Shown: positions 35,201-47,136 of the stretch, in pieces | Layout: the number at the start of each line of letters is the position of its first letter | Numbering within the stretch: the stretch's first letter is position 1 | NCBI RefSeq assembly: GCF_002999335.1 | Contig: NW_020312214.1 | Location: 1 to 64,000 of the forward strand | DNA from: Cyclospora cayetanensis | Lineage: Eukaryota > Apicomplexa > Conoidasida > Eucoccidiorida > Eimeriidae | Length of the DNA: 64,000 nucleotides | Direction of reading: 5' to 3' | Notes under the pieces: generated by a model | What the model was told of the DNA's origin: nothing | The model's input: only the letters and a program-made list of their open reading frames with translations | Databases searched by the model: none | Position numbers and translations under genes: made by a program

Positions 35201-38200
35201 AGTGCATCGTTGCTCCATAGAAATGCAAAATATGTCTCTAAATGGGCAAGACCGGGAAATTAAAGGAATTCCCCTCATGACGGTGTGGTTGAACTAGCCC
35301 CTCAATTACTGTACGCCTCACGTGAAGTGAGTTGTTGCAGTTGCTGAGGCAGTACGAACGCGAGATCTGTGAAGAGGCTTCCCCTTCCAAGACCATCAAG
35401 TGCAACATTGCATCCCGGCAAATGCGCGTTCTGCATGTCAAGTAGAGGCAACGGTTGAATATTTCTTACTCAGTCATGTCTCGCAAGTTTACTGGCATAC
35501 CACACTGGCGTAAAAATGGCAGAAATCCCATGGTCTCAGCTTTGGCGGTTCTGGTACATTCCTTTTTGGCAAACAGTGCTTAAATGTTGCGCAAAGAAGC
35601 TCGCTGTAGTGTCATATGCCGAAAAACTCAGGGTTCGTTTATTCCGTAGCTTCTGCTTACAATGATGTGCCCGCCACATGATTTCGCCACTGCCCGTGCG
35701 AATGTAAATTCGCTTACGGCTCTAGAGTACCCAGAGAGCAAATAGTGCCAGGCCAGGAAAGCTGCCGTACCACTTAGGTTTGGTGGTGGATTAATGACTT
35801 TTACAAGTTTATCTTGGGACAACGTAGTAAATAAGGGACTCTAGGGTAAGTCCTACAGTACACTAAATATTGACGGCATGCAAGCCAACACAGCTCTTAC
35901 TAGTGTCCTACTACCAAACTTGTTGATGCTGATGCGGGAGATCTAAAATCGTTGTTGGCTGACCTTGATGCGCCAAAAGCGAACATTTTCTTTTCCACAG
36001 CTGACGAGTCTCAGCTCTTCGAGCGGCGATATGCGGAGTGCCTCGATCTGTACGCAATACCCAGTTCACCTATTGACGGCTCTGAAGCAGCACCCGGGAC
36101 TATCTCATTTCCACGATAAAAATCTAGCTTAAAGGAGTGCAGCCCTACAGAAGCTATAACCTGGCAAGGGTTTCGGTATAAGTGACCTGGAAGTCTGACA
36201 CTTGGCGGGCAAGCAGGTTTGGGCTCCCGGTTGTTAGCAATCCATGAAGCTCCCACACTTGAAGCTGCTGGCGGCCCAGGTGGTCTAAGCCGACGAGCTA
36301 CAGAGACAGCCACGCCTGATATGTGCCTATTTTAGGACTCCATTTACCTTCGCTTCTCACACTAAGCTTCACCAATGGTATCGTAAGTGGTTGAGGAGGA
36401 AAATTATGGCTACACTTAAAAGCAACAATATTTAAGCGCTACGAGCCAATACTCGTAGTACTTTAATATTGTTCAAAGTTTGATATAATGAATATTTATT
36501 CCCCTATCTAGGGCGAGAAAAGTCGTTTGATCGAAGCACAGAAGCATGTCACTTACCACCATGTATCGGCCTCTAGGGTCTAGACGAAGCAAAGAAATCC
36601 TCTCAAGTGTTACAGATTGAACAATCTGCAGGCATTGTAAGGGTGTTCCACTGAACTCTCCTGAAACAGCTCTGTTTGCGCCAAATGCAAAGCTACTTTC
36701 ATGCAATCCGAATGGACAGCTCTGTGTAAGAAAATGAGATGCTGATTGCCAGCGAATCAGCGGTCCGGAGAGGGATCAAGCGGGCTGCACAGCTATAGGT
36801 CCCACTGCGCTCGACAATAGCCAATATCAGTGAGCTGCAGTGCCGCCTTGATGTAAGCCGAAAGCGTGCTAGAGGAAACCCCTCTTCGGGATGCACTGCA
36901 GGATGGCCTACAATGTAGGATACAAGCGGGATTACACCAATGCAGTCGGTTGGCCTCACCGCAATGCAGCGAATATCTTCACTGTCTGATACTGTAGGGG
37001 GAAGCTTCCAAATCCTGAATGTGTCCACAGATTGCCAAGTCAGCCGTTTACTTTTGTGCAAGGATAATCACCCGAAAGTTGCTGACGTGGATTTTCATAT
37101 CTAAAGCGGTTACCACGGATATTGCAGGGGCATTCTTCTTATAGAGAAAAATACTCTTTTGGTGAGCTGTGGATAGCATGCGCACCGGATAACTGGCTGG
37201 TCAGACTCGTTTTCAACTGTTGCAGCCAACCCTACTTCACTAGCTGTTTCGAGGAACTCAATGCTGCTATTGTGACCCAAAAGGCACCTGGATGTTTCTG
37301 AGGAGAGGACGCAGCCGAGTTCCGATGCAGGAAAGCGTGAAAAGGTAACACGTAAACATTAGCTTTGTTAATAAAGAAACTATTGAACATGTGGGGCCAT
37401 GCAGGTAATTTACACAGTATTCCCGACTGTCTATGGATACTTACGGTTTAGAAGATTTCGCTGCATCAGGACTGAAGAGTGACAGCTCAGTATGCGCGAA
37501 TCATCCAGCCACATAGCGCCACACTTCCGCAGTTGTGCTGGACGGCAGAGGCCACTAATTTGCTCGAGCTGCAAGAACAGTGCAAGAGTGATGTAATTAG
37601 GCTTTCTGCAAACATGATATGCTTTGCATGGTAATACTGTTGCGGAATGCGGTAGTACGTGCGCAGGTACGAGTGCTTGGGCAATCTTGCTAAATCCTAA
37701 AAAGTTGGCAGTTTGGCTTCTAAGTACTCATCGTACCTGAAGGACTGCACGAACTCCATAGGGAATTTCTGAGGGTTTAAGCGGGTTACAGAGGAGCTGG
37801 GCTGGCCTGTTCGCCTCCTGTGAAGTCATGCCGGAGTTTTTTACCGCTGCAGGGTCGGTGGCGCTGCACACCGCCTTATCCAGCTGCGTCTTTTGGACGC
37901 AATCCTCTACCATGCAGTTGCCATCTGACACAGCGAGACATGTAAGGATCTTGCTCTTGCTGTGAGGCCATATGTTAACTGCATGCCTGAGCTATTCTTA
38001 GCTCAGGGAAGAATTCTATGCTTACGCAGATTAGTGCAAGGTCATTTTCTGACGGAGCGATAAACGTATGCCTGTGTGAAATACCCTCAAGAGGCTCCGG
38101 CGTGCTGCGATCTGTGGTACTACAGCTTATTTGATTGCATTCCGGCGAGCGACAGCCGATGGGTACGTATACCCAGGGCAGAAGTTCTTCTGGTCCGGTT

Positions 38201-39329
38201 TCAGAGGCTTCTTGCAGGCGTAGGCATCGGGGAAGGTCCTGCAGCACCCATTGTGTCGATATTAATGCCGATCCAACCTCCTTCCTCCAAAGAGAGGTGA
38301 ACACAAGCATCCCACTACACGAGCCTTGCAAACAGGTAATCCTAGACGAAGAGCTCTAGGCTGAGTGCTGCCGTACATTCGTGGTGTATAGGGTATCTGA
38401 GGTGAACAGCCCTCTAAGATAGAGAGAACAGCAAACTTGAATTGACACAAGCGTATTTCCTGTTGGAGGCAGCTTTGTAAACTGTCCCAGTATACTCGGG
38501 ATGTGTAGACAAAGCTGAACCCAGCGGGAAGGCGGCAGGAACGGGTACTGCACGACGCGGGCCCAGACCTGAGCTCGCAGCAGAGTGTTCAAACTTGTGG
38601 TGATTTATTTCAAACTCACGGAGTGAAATGCATAAAGAGGCAGACTCCGCACCACTACATAGCTGTGTAGTTACATACAATCAATTCCCTTCGATGCCAC
38701 GTACTTTAGGTTTTTTCACAAGATTTGTTACAGTGATCCGTATGGGCAGCTTTTTGCATGTCATCAAGTCGAAGTGTAGCACGAAAAACCTATTTGCCAT
38801 GGGCTTAAACTGTACATATACCTGGAAATATCACGGACGCACAACATAATGCACTAATGACGAACCCTGAAGGGCTACACACTAGACCGCCCGTTGGTGC
38901 ATTGGCCCTACTATGCAAATGACAGTGTTGCCTAGAACACTAAGAAGTGCTTATGCAGGAGTATTGCAGACGGACATAATTTGCTTTAATCCCTAAGCTT
39001 TCATATTTATTTTTGATGCTGGGAAAGCAAACAAAGTTGTTTGCTGAAATCAGCCCGTAAATCCTCCATACTCGTCGCCCTATAGTTCGGTCCTGTTCAC
39101 ATGGCAGCAATAAATTCCTGGGTAGGCTCCTACGATCACTGCAACTAATGTAGGGCCGGTATAGCCACACAGACATTGAGTGTCATTCCTGTCACACGGT
39201 GCTTCTACTTTGGCATACAACTTCCTCCGTGACCTCCCCATGTTTGCTGCTCCTCGACGGATCGTCCACTGGGTACTGTTTGAGTAGGTTGACCACAGGC
39301 CGTTTTCTTTGATCACTCTTCGCATTCAT
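26212..39329 (-). CDS. WDR90/POC16-like centriolar protein: CFA20 domain plus many WD40 repeats
   Basis: WDR90 (POC16 in Chlamydomonas) is a centriole lumen and microtubule-wall protein (family knowledge). The start ATG at 39329 begins exon 1 (39329-39219) with NLLKQYPVDDPSRSSKHGEV, matching the WDR90 CFA20 entry. Exon 2 from 39092 continues with VWRIYGLISANNFVCFPS and SLGIK. A later exon (about 38605-38380) gives RWVQLCLHIP and LYLRGLFTSDTLY, matching the CFA20 end. WD40 segments follow: VGIETSPNGQQVLCTCADST (34500 area), CVAAHPTQRVVALGFKSGSV with HPITGLWFV (33950-33750), SLCVCGSDSKMRLF (33100), and FHSFAGHNKSPFML (32350). Then comes a long Pro/Gln/Ser-rich linker (about 32200-31450), and a second WD module with LLATADTGGSLRIW and LLGSFTDGSLRLID (27950-27780). 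The matches are collinear with the human order. The 3' end is uncertain and many exon borders were not fixed. Confidence 0.82.
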
Positions 39330-40669
39330 GGCGAAATCCTTATTCTTAGTATGAGATAAAGATCCCGCTAATCGTCTCCTTGCTGCTGGAAAAGGGAACC
39401 GATGTAGCAGCTGTTTTAAGCCAACTCCGGACCTTATACCCGGCAAAGTTAACCAGATGTGAGATCCATATGACACTAGAAAGGAAGCGACTGAGTCGCC
39501 AACTTCTAAACACGGTCTCAGGTGTTTGTTTGGGAACCACGGAGGAAGCTGACCATTTGGCGGAGGCCTAAGCCCTCCGCACCATGGCGTCAGTAGGCGG
39601 TTTTGTGGACATTTGGCAGCAGCCAGCACTAAGGGATGCGATGCTGTGAGGGGTCAGCTCAACTCTTTGCTTATGAAGGCATGTCCCTGTTACTAGCACC
39701 TAGGAGACATAGGGTAGCGGTATCAGGATCCCAGCAACCACGAGCGTTTCAGCAACAATTCTCGAATATTCGTCCAATCACCACTAGTCCAAGGTTTTTC
39801 AAAAAAAACAGTAAGAGGAGGGTTCTTTTAAGAGAAGCAGGTTAAATTTTATTTCAGTACATTTTAGAAAGAGCTGCACTACGGGATATGGGACGCGGCA
39901 CGGGCAAGCAATCCGCCCGTGCTCGATGGTGCGTCGCCTGTGGACCGCAATTCAGGGTAATTCACGTAGATAAAGTAAAACTCAGCACATCTTTTCTGTT
40001 TCAAGGTAGGTAAAACTACAAGGGATCCTTTTTTAGTGCTCCTCGGTATACAGCGTTTTCGAGACTCCCAGTGGCCCCGCCCACGCGCCCGCAGCCCCCA
40101 TCTGTCCAGCGGTCAGGCTTCTGATACCGTTTTGATTTATTTGGAATGTCGGAAACATAGTGAGACAAGTCAAAAGCATGACATGTGGAAGGATACGTAG
40201 TGAGTTCGGGTTATATGACGATCGGTTGTCCCGAGGAGGGTTTGCGGTGACCGTCGTCGTTTCCGTGCACCACACCAAACGCTACCGGCATGTTCTCAAG
40301 GCTTCTACTGGGGCATTTACAGGTTTTCAAGCACAATGTCAATCTGGAAGATGTAAAAAGAGTCTATTCTACGGCAAATACGCAAAAGGCGCGCTGGTGC
40401 CGTGGAAAAAGGGGCCAAGCCGAATTCCAGTCCTGTTTATTAAGAAAATAGGCGGTTACAAGCGCAGTCAAAGATACCTCACAGCAAGTCATGGAATCGA
40501 TGCGTACAACACTGGCCCACGTGCTGCCAGGGATCGTGTGGCAAAGTGCCGCTGTAGTGGTGCATGGTGGGTACTGCAACCGCAAGCAATTATTTGAAGT
40601 GCTGACCTGCTACATCAGAGGATTCCCTGCAAGCAGTTGCTTCCATATAAACTGATCCAGGGTTGCATT
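39330..40669. other. Intergenic upstream of the WDR90-like gene
   Basis: About 1.3 kb between two minus-strand genes. Frames here, including plus-strand 40160-40597, are not supported by motifs or splice context. Expected to hold the WDR90-like promoter and the CFIm25 3' UTR. Confidence 0.5.
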
Positions 40670-41902
40670 TTATAAAGCTTCTTCAAGTTCGGCAAGATGC
40701 TGCAGCTCTGGAGGCAGCACTTCGAGGTCTTCAACTGCCTCAGGTGCCTGATTCGTTTCACCAGCTGCAACCGCTGCTTCGGACCGATCCGCTGCCTCGG
40801 CTATATCGGTGCCGGTCCAAGCACCTTCCGCATCTGGCTCGATTTTATTCTCAAGAAAGGAAGCGGCCTCGTACTTGTCCGCGGTAGGGACCCTAAGGCG
40901 GATGCTAAAACGTGCCAGAATGTGGGAAAGCCCGCCGATTGCTGTGCCCACGCGATGAGGAGTAAGCTCGAAGATGGGAATAGCGGTTAGGCAGAAGCCC
41001 ATCGGAACGCGAAACGAACACCGATACGGTAGCTGCACCTGAGCCACCAGTACTATTCACAGAATACAAATGCTGAACACCATGCTACAATGCAGCCCCT
41101 ACTTATGCCTAGAAGTGCATCCAGAATACAGACATTAGGTATTTATCTAAGATTTTGAAAATGCCTGGTGAGTAATTACCTGGTGAACCCTGACCCTCTC
41201 CTTAGGGCGGGTAACATGTGGAGGAAGGTATGGCACTAATTCGTCATCGAACTCCCCACGCCACCATTCGCCAAGAAACTCGCCAACTTCCATCTCAGCG
41301 CCCTCTGCTGAGGCCTGCTGGGCCACCCATTTCCTCTTTGAACCCTGCTCAAGCTTGATTAAGTGCTTTTGGAGCTTGTCGTACAGCACCTCCCTCGGCT
41401 TCTGCCATGTCTTGTACTTGAAAGTCACAAGGCTGTGCTTCTGCTGCTTCTGATCCAGAAGTAGCAAGACATGCGGATACTCCGCGCGATGCACCAAGAA
41501 AAGGGCTGCGACCGACCGGCGCGTGCCTTCACGCATATACGCTTCTTGCCGCTTCAAAAGAAGCTCTTCGGCAACGCCTGCGCTCCACTTCCTGCCAAGC
41601 GCGCTGTCATATTCGAAGGAATAGTTGGACTCCGGGTATACGGCCCACTCCTGTTCGGAATCTCTCAGTGCACACGTTCTAACAGGTTTTGGCGTTCCTT
41701 GCTTGGATTCCGCTCTTAATGGCTCAGGCGCAGCTTCCGATGCAGATTCCCAGTCGTCGATGTTCTCCTGTGGTTGCTCCTGCTGCTGCTGGTTTGGCTT
41801 TTTTTCTTGTGCGTGATCGTGTGGCTCCTTGGTCGATTCTTGCGTTGCGTTCGAGGCCTCGCTGGCCGGCGCACCAGCGTTATCCTCCACAATCACCTGC
41901 AT
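40670..41902 (-). CDS. Cleavage factor Im 25 kDa subunit (CFIm25; NUDT21/CPSF5), extended
   Basis: RNA-binding Nudix-fold subunit of CFIm, which recognises UGUA upstream of poly(A) sites and steers mRNA 3'-end processing in the nucleus. Two exons, 41902-41180 and 41038-40670, make 363 residues against 227 in human. The core is clear: EWAVYPESNYSFEYDS, EGTRRSVAALFLVHRAEYPH, VLLLL, then GEFLGEWWRGEFDDELVPYL with PPHVTRPKERVRVHQ, and in exon 2 VQLPYRCSFRVPMGFCLTAI with PIFELTPHRVG and GGLSHILARFSIRL. As in the family, the catalytic Nudix box is degenerate, so hydrolase activity is unlikely. Extras are a Gln/Glu-rich N-terminal extension of about 80 residues, a basic insertion in place of the Nudix box region, and an acidic Ala/Glu-rich C-terminal tail of about 70 residues that human lacks. 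Confidence 0.94.
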
Positions 41903-42620
41903 TGCACTGTTCTCACCGTGGCCTTCTCCTATGGGTTAGCCTCGCGCAAGTAGCAAGCTTGCGGTTTGCTGTGCCCCAGGTCTTCTGGAGGCGATTTCAC
42001 GGCGTCCCTGTCGGCTGTGGCCAGGAAAAGGCACGCAACCGGGGCCTTACAATGCCACTGCCTCTGGAATTGGCGGCCAGTGCTGTAAAACTCCATGTGG
42101 GTGTGGCCTTCTGCCGCCCAGCCATGCCCGGAAGTTCAAGGGTCGATCTCAAGGCACAACGACCCGGATTCGGAGTACTCTAACACTACATGAGAGGTAG
42201 TGCATCAATAGAGCTCTAAAAGGCGAGTTGATGGCTTTCTAAGAAGACTGTAATATCTACTATCGATGTGGTGCTGAGGTGTTTGTACTTGCGGCAACTA
42301 CAGAGGGGCTGCTGGCGACTCCCGCATGCTGGAAGGAACGACGTCAAAACGACGCAGCATCTAGCGGACGCATATGCAATTCAGTTTGCCCCTTGATTTT
42401 AGATTCGCTTATTTTTTGCATTGTATTTCGGAAGACCCCCCAGCAGCGCCTATGGGTAAGGGAATGCCGTGCTGCCACGGAGCGCGCCTCTGCTCTTGAG
42501 CTTGTACGGAATTGACTAAACGACTCATTTCCGTTTATGTATCTTGTCTTCAGAGGTGGTAACAGCTGACTTGTTCATCCGCTGCTTGTTGAGCTCTCAC
42601 TCGCATCCTTGGCGTACGCA

Positions 42621-43160
42621 ATGGCGGAATTAGTACGATGCTTCAGGGAGTCACTGCAGCGGATGGTATGTCGACAGATCTGTGACTCGCCGACATCCAG
42701 CAGAGTTCATGCCTCTCAGCCTGACAGCAGTTTACTGTTGCCAAGCTCAGCCGCAAAGGCCGTGGACCAGACTATCACTACTATCGCCAATCAAATCGCA
42801 GGAGTTGCCACGGAAAACCCCGCAGCTCTTGCACACCTTGTGGCCTACTTTAGAGTCGTCCAAAGCGTGGACACTCTTTACCAGAAGCACGAAAAGGCGG
42901 CTCCTGCAATGGGTGTGCATGACGTACAAAAGGCTGCAAAACTCGTGGGCCTGCGCCTACCCGACAACCCTTGCAGTAAACTGCAAACGGATACCGGTAG
43001 GCATGCGCCAGTTAACATGTTTGTATTTTCTTTAGCTGCACTACTTCTGCGTCACACTGTTGTGTTTGTCGTAAAATACTCTCTCGCGTGTCTGCTTCCC
43101 AATCGACATTTATTTCGTGTCAAACTTTGCTCAGGCGGGGATCCTTCCGAGCGCTCATGA
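42621..43160 (+). CDS. Small hypothetical protein, three exons
   Basis: The exons 42621-42665, 42720-42996 and 43135-43160 join in phase with GT..AG borders to give 115 residues with its own stop. I do not recognise the family. The protein looks helical and soluble: an amphipathic start (MAELVRCFRESLQRM), an Ala/Ile-rich helix (VDQTITTIANQIAGV), a second helix (LAHLVAYFRVVQSVDTLYQK), and a third (VHDVQKAAKLVGL). There is no signal peptide or membrane segment. The size and helix pattern would suit a small subunit of a larger complex, which is inference. It is divergent to CFIm25 across about 720 bp. An alternative is that only exon 2 is real coding sequence. Confidence 0.6.
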   Translation: MAELVRCFRESLQRMVCRQICDSPTSSRVHASQPDSSLLLPSSAAKAVDQTITTIANQIAGVATENPAALAHLVAYFRVVQSVDTLYQKHEKAAPAMGVHDVQKAAKLVGLRLPDNPCSKLQTDTGRHAPVNMFVFSLAALLLRHTVVFVVKYSLACLLPNRHLFRVKLCSGGDPSERS

Positions 43161-43503
43161 AGACTGAACGTGCTCTGTAAATTTGGCAAAAGAAGTTAAA
43201 GCACAATTTATTACTCAGGAAAAGAGAATTTCTCCTTGCGAAGCCTTCCTGAGCCCCTGAAAGCTTCTAGTGTATGTATACTCGCGTATACATGCTAGCT
43301 TGGTAGTACTGCAGCGGCGCCAAGATGTTCTGGACTCAGGACAGTAGCGCATGGAGTCAACCTGTTCTGTGAATCGCACACACAGCGTGTCGCGCGTATT
43401 CCTACTGCCGCTGACATTTGCTGGCCATCACTGGCCGTTTATAGTCGGGTCCGTCCAATTGACAAGCAGCGGCATCTGCGGTAATGCACGGGGTGACAAG
43501 CGA

Positions 43504-45244
43504 CTAGGCATATCCTTCCCGTGAAGAAAATGATCCTTTGATTTGGACTTCTCCAGACATCTTGTCTCGGCCCTTGAAACCGGTGCAGACAAAATACATT
43601 TCCCTGGATTCTTGTCGGCACGCCCTACAGGCCACAAAGTACATTTATGCATGCGTCAGGTACATCAGAGAACACACATTGCAGCTTAACATCCTGTATT
43701 TAGGTAGAAGCCGTGTTAAGCAGTGTGGACTAGGGCAAGAAAGCAAATGGGCATCTGAATGGCTTGTGCTGCGCGTACATCGCAATATATCTAAGAGAAA
43801 ACGACCCTTACCGCGGTTTGGCGGAGGAAACACTATCAAATCTACTACGAAGATATGCCTTGTACTTCCCAGACTCGCTGCCCATGAACATCTTTACGAC
43901 GAACGTGCCTCCTAGGCATAGCACCTGATGTCCGCAGCCAAGTTGAAAAGCAGATATCCTGCCTGCCATGAGCTGAGCGGTCGAATCTTGACACAATCCT
44001 AAAAGCATTACCTCCGGCCAAAAACTGGCGCACCTGTTCCATGAGGTCAGCAGCGTAGAGGCAGAGTTCAATCGAATTAAAATGGTCGTCGTGCCTGATG
44101 CCCGTGCATGCGGGGGCCATGTCGCTGAGTACAACATCGGCCTTTTGGTCCCCGAGCTCTTGCAGCACGGCCTGGAGCGTTGTAGATTCGCCGACTCTGC
44201 CGTGGATGAATTGGACATTGGGTATCTGCAAAGACAGCCCACAGGATTAATGCGATACTACCAAATATGAGCTCTATAAGGCATCTGTCAGCGTATGCTT
44301 TAGTTGTGAACACGATGTTCGATCCTTGCATTCGATGCCACTCACTGTGGCATCCGCAGGACACGCGCACTGCTAGTAAATCCTTTGAGCCTCCGTTCTA
44401 TTAGTGTGCCTAGAGTCACACTTACTGGGTCCATGTGGGCAATGTCTACGCCGATTACACGGGAAGAAGAGGGTGTTAAGGCGCCGCCGTTCGCCCAATT
44501 TGCGCCTTCATGCCCTACGAGACATCGCTTGGCGGCCACTTGGCACCACCCACCAGGATAGCAACCTAGGTCAAGAACAATACGATCCTTCCTTAGAAAA
44601 AGATACTCGTCGTCAAGCTGCTCAAGTTTGAAAGCAGAGCGGCTTCGGTAGTCACACTGCAACGCAGCACAACGATTAGGCTGGGGCCCGATGTCGCTAA
44701 GGAGTAAACCGGGAGACGCCGCAGGCGTTGCACTCTCGTCCTTGGCTTCAAACAAGATACGGCATCCTCAAACGGACAACGCCTCGATCAAACGTGCACA
44801 GGGAGTAGCCAATTTGGCAATTTCATAGAAGAAATGCCTAACATGGATAGATTCCTTGTATGTACGACTCTCACACTACACAGGCGTTAAACTGCAGCTG
44901 CACGCTGTTATTGATCCTAGCACCCGGAAGCGCGCACGAGACCTGAATGGACAGCATGCGTCGAGTAGCAACAGATTTGAATGGCGTCCTTTGCGTACCT
45001 CTTGCGCGCGCTGCACGTAGGTGTCTGTGATGTGCCGTGTGATCCACTCGGAGCTGTGCCGAGACCGCTGGTTGCGAACTGGCGGGATGGCCTTTGTAAA
45101 GGCTCGAACAGACCCTCTCGTGCACCAGCCAATGCCCAGATTCTCGCTAACCGTTGTTCCCAGGATCGTTAGTCCTCCTGGGGCCCCGCGAACGACTAGG
45201 GCCCTAGTCGAAGCACGCAGAGGCGTCCCTAGAGCACGCCACAT
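43504..45244 (-). CDS. FtsJ/RrmJ-family rRNA 2'-O-ribose methyltransferase, MRM2-like, mitochondrial
   Basis: S-adenosylmethionine-dependent methylation of a U in the large-subunit rRNA A-loop (RrmJ/MRM2 family). Five in-phase exons, 45244-44999, 44656-44426, 44225-44012, 43908-43812, 43624-43504, give 302 residues. Exon 1 opens with a basic, hydroxylated leader without acidic residues (MWRALGTPLRASTRALVVRG), consistent with a mitochondrial presequence, then SSEWITRHITDTYVQRAQE. The core reads YRSRSAFKL, then SAM motif I LDLGCYPGGWCQVA, VIGVDIAHMDP, VVLSDMAPACTGIR, GGTFVVKMFMG and ACRQESREMYFVC. The K-D-K-E catalytic tetrad of RrmJ is therefore all visible. The usual Ala-Ala of motif I is Cys-Tyr here. 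Cytosolic SPB1/TRM7 types are less likely given the length and leader. Confidence 0.93.
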
Positions 45245-46180
45245 GGTAACCAAGCTGGCTGTGAGTCTTCTTTCCAATCATAGTGACCTGAAGTGCCGGT
45301 TTCGCAACGGTCCCCAGAGTGGCGCTAGGATCGGGACTGGACCCCCACGGTGCCTTCCCCAGTGGCTGAGCTACCAACACACCAATAACAATTTCCCTGG
45401 AGACCCATAACAAAAACAAAGACGTGACAGGCCTAAATGCGCTAAAATTGGAAGACTTCGCTGAATTTGACGCAACGGAATCAGGCCTTAGCGCAGTGCG
45501 GCCCCCTGCTGCGGCCGGGCAACCGATACTCAGCCCCAGCCGTGATTCATGAGCTCCGACAAGAAATAAGTTTAACTGTTGAGATGTGCCTACTTGAATC
45601 CAGCCAAAAAAAGGCCCTTATGCTCCTACGCAAATTGTACCAACCCTGCCTACCCGCCGACCTTGCTTTCGAGTGTGGCAAGACGGCAGCAATCAGCTCA
45701 CTCAGCAAAGGGTATCGGCCGTCAAAGCCTGTTGAAAGGAGCAATGCACGCTGCGCTCCATGCCGATTCAGGGCAAAGGGTGCTGCGAGCCACAATCAAT
45801 ACCACCGTTTCCAGATATCTGGGCCGTACTAATCGCTGGCGCATGACTAGGAACTGACATATGCGTGCTCTGTACGTGCTGCTTTATCGTCCGTCCACTA
45901 AAGACGATTCCTTAACTGCTGAAACTACGACACCCGTTAAGCAGTATAACTGGGAGGGTACCGAGAATCGCAGCACTGAAAATGGCATATTCGATGGTGG
46001 CGAAGGAAGTAACCGCCACACTCTGTATGTACCCCAATTTCTATGTCTCCTACATCTCTCTATTCCGTTACAAAACAACCGTTTGAAATTGCCTCAGTTT
46101 AAATAGCTTTACGCAGTGACTGCTGCAGCATTTCGCAACTGCCACCACGACTGAATAGCCTCGCACTGGAGCTAATGCGA
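45245..46180. other. Intergenic, no supported gene
   Basis: About 0.9 kb between two minus-strand genes. It should hold the MRM2-like promoter and the eL34 3' UTR. Frames on both strands around 45467-45857 reach about 120 codons but overlap each other and match nothing recognised. Confidence 0.5.
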
Positions 46181-47136
46181 TCACTTGGTGCGCTTCTTGT
46201 TTTTCTTGTTCTCGCTCTTCACCTCTTCCCTCTTCTGTTTCTCCTTGACTTGTAGGACTTGTTTCACGCACTTCTGCTCTTCAACCAGGAAGGCACGAAG
46301 CACCCTGCAGCGACGAAGCAAAAGCAGTAATCCGCAATGCATGGGAGCCGCCAAGGAACACTTTCATATTGTAAAGGCCAAAATATCGACATGAATCATG
46401 GGACTCTACTGATCAACAATGGGACAGAATGACGGATGAAAGGAAGCTCAATAAAAGCTCACTTCTCGCGAACGCAAAAGTGGCATCGGGTGCCGCCATA
46501 TGCACGGTTGACTCTCCTCTCGCGCTTCTTCAACAGCCTTAACTGAGGAGGGCGGCGTGCAGGGATCTGAACAACGCACGATTAGACATCCGAAGAGGCA
46601 TGTCCGGGAATGACGGGTCCTTCCAGGTGGCAATATATTATAAGCCAAAAAACACTAGTCCTGCCGGGCAAACACTGGGACGACATGAATGGAACCAAGG
46701 CCACAGAATTGGCTATATTCAACTACAAAAAACAGGGCAGTCCACAACTGATTCGCCGCCTGGTACTCCTGAGCTCGATTTGCAGAAGCAAACTGGCTGA
46801 ATGTAGGAATATGTACGTGAGAAAAAGTAATCCATCCCACTTTTTCCCACTTGGTATGGGCTGGAGCGGGCTGAGTCCAGACCACCCGAAGCCCGAAACC
46901 TGGGAGAATATGATAAGATCATGTAGTAAAACAGAAGGAAAACACTAACATCAGATTAATCGGGAAGTGTTTCTCACCCCCGGAAGGAGCCTTCCGCATC
47001 CCCCACACTTCTGGCGAGAAGCCTGCTTGCGGACGTTGAGGTATACGACCTTCGCACCAGGGGTTTTGACGCGCCTCACACGGTTCGAGGCGGTATTATA
47101 ATGGTTGTGCCGACGGAAAACTAGACGTGTGGTCAT
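46181..47136 (-). CDS. Ribosomal protein eL34 (L34e), 60S subunit
   Basis: Structural protein of the cytosolic large ribosomal subunit. Three exons, 47136-46978, 46566-46463 and 46304-46181, keep phase and give 128 residues (human 117). Exon 1 starts MTTRLVFRRHNHYNTASNRV and continues TPGAKVVYL. The first zinc-ribbon half is CGGCGRLLPG. Exon 2 holds KRERRVNRAYGGTRCHFCVR with the second cysteine pair, so a CxxC..CxxC zinc site is present. Exon 3 gives RAFLVEEQKCVKQVL and a Lys-rich tail ending KNKKRTK. All borders are GTGAG..CAG or GTGAG..GCAG. It is divergent to the SFT2 gene over about 0.9 kb. Confidence 0.97.
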
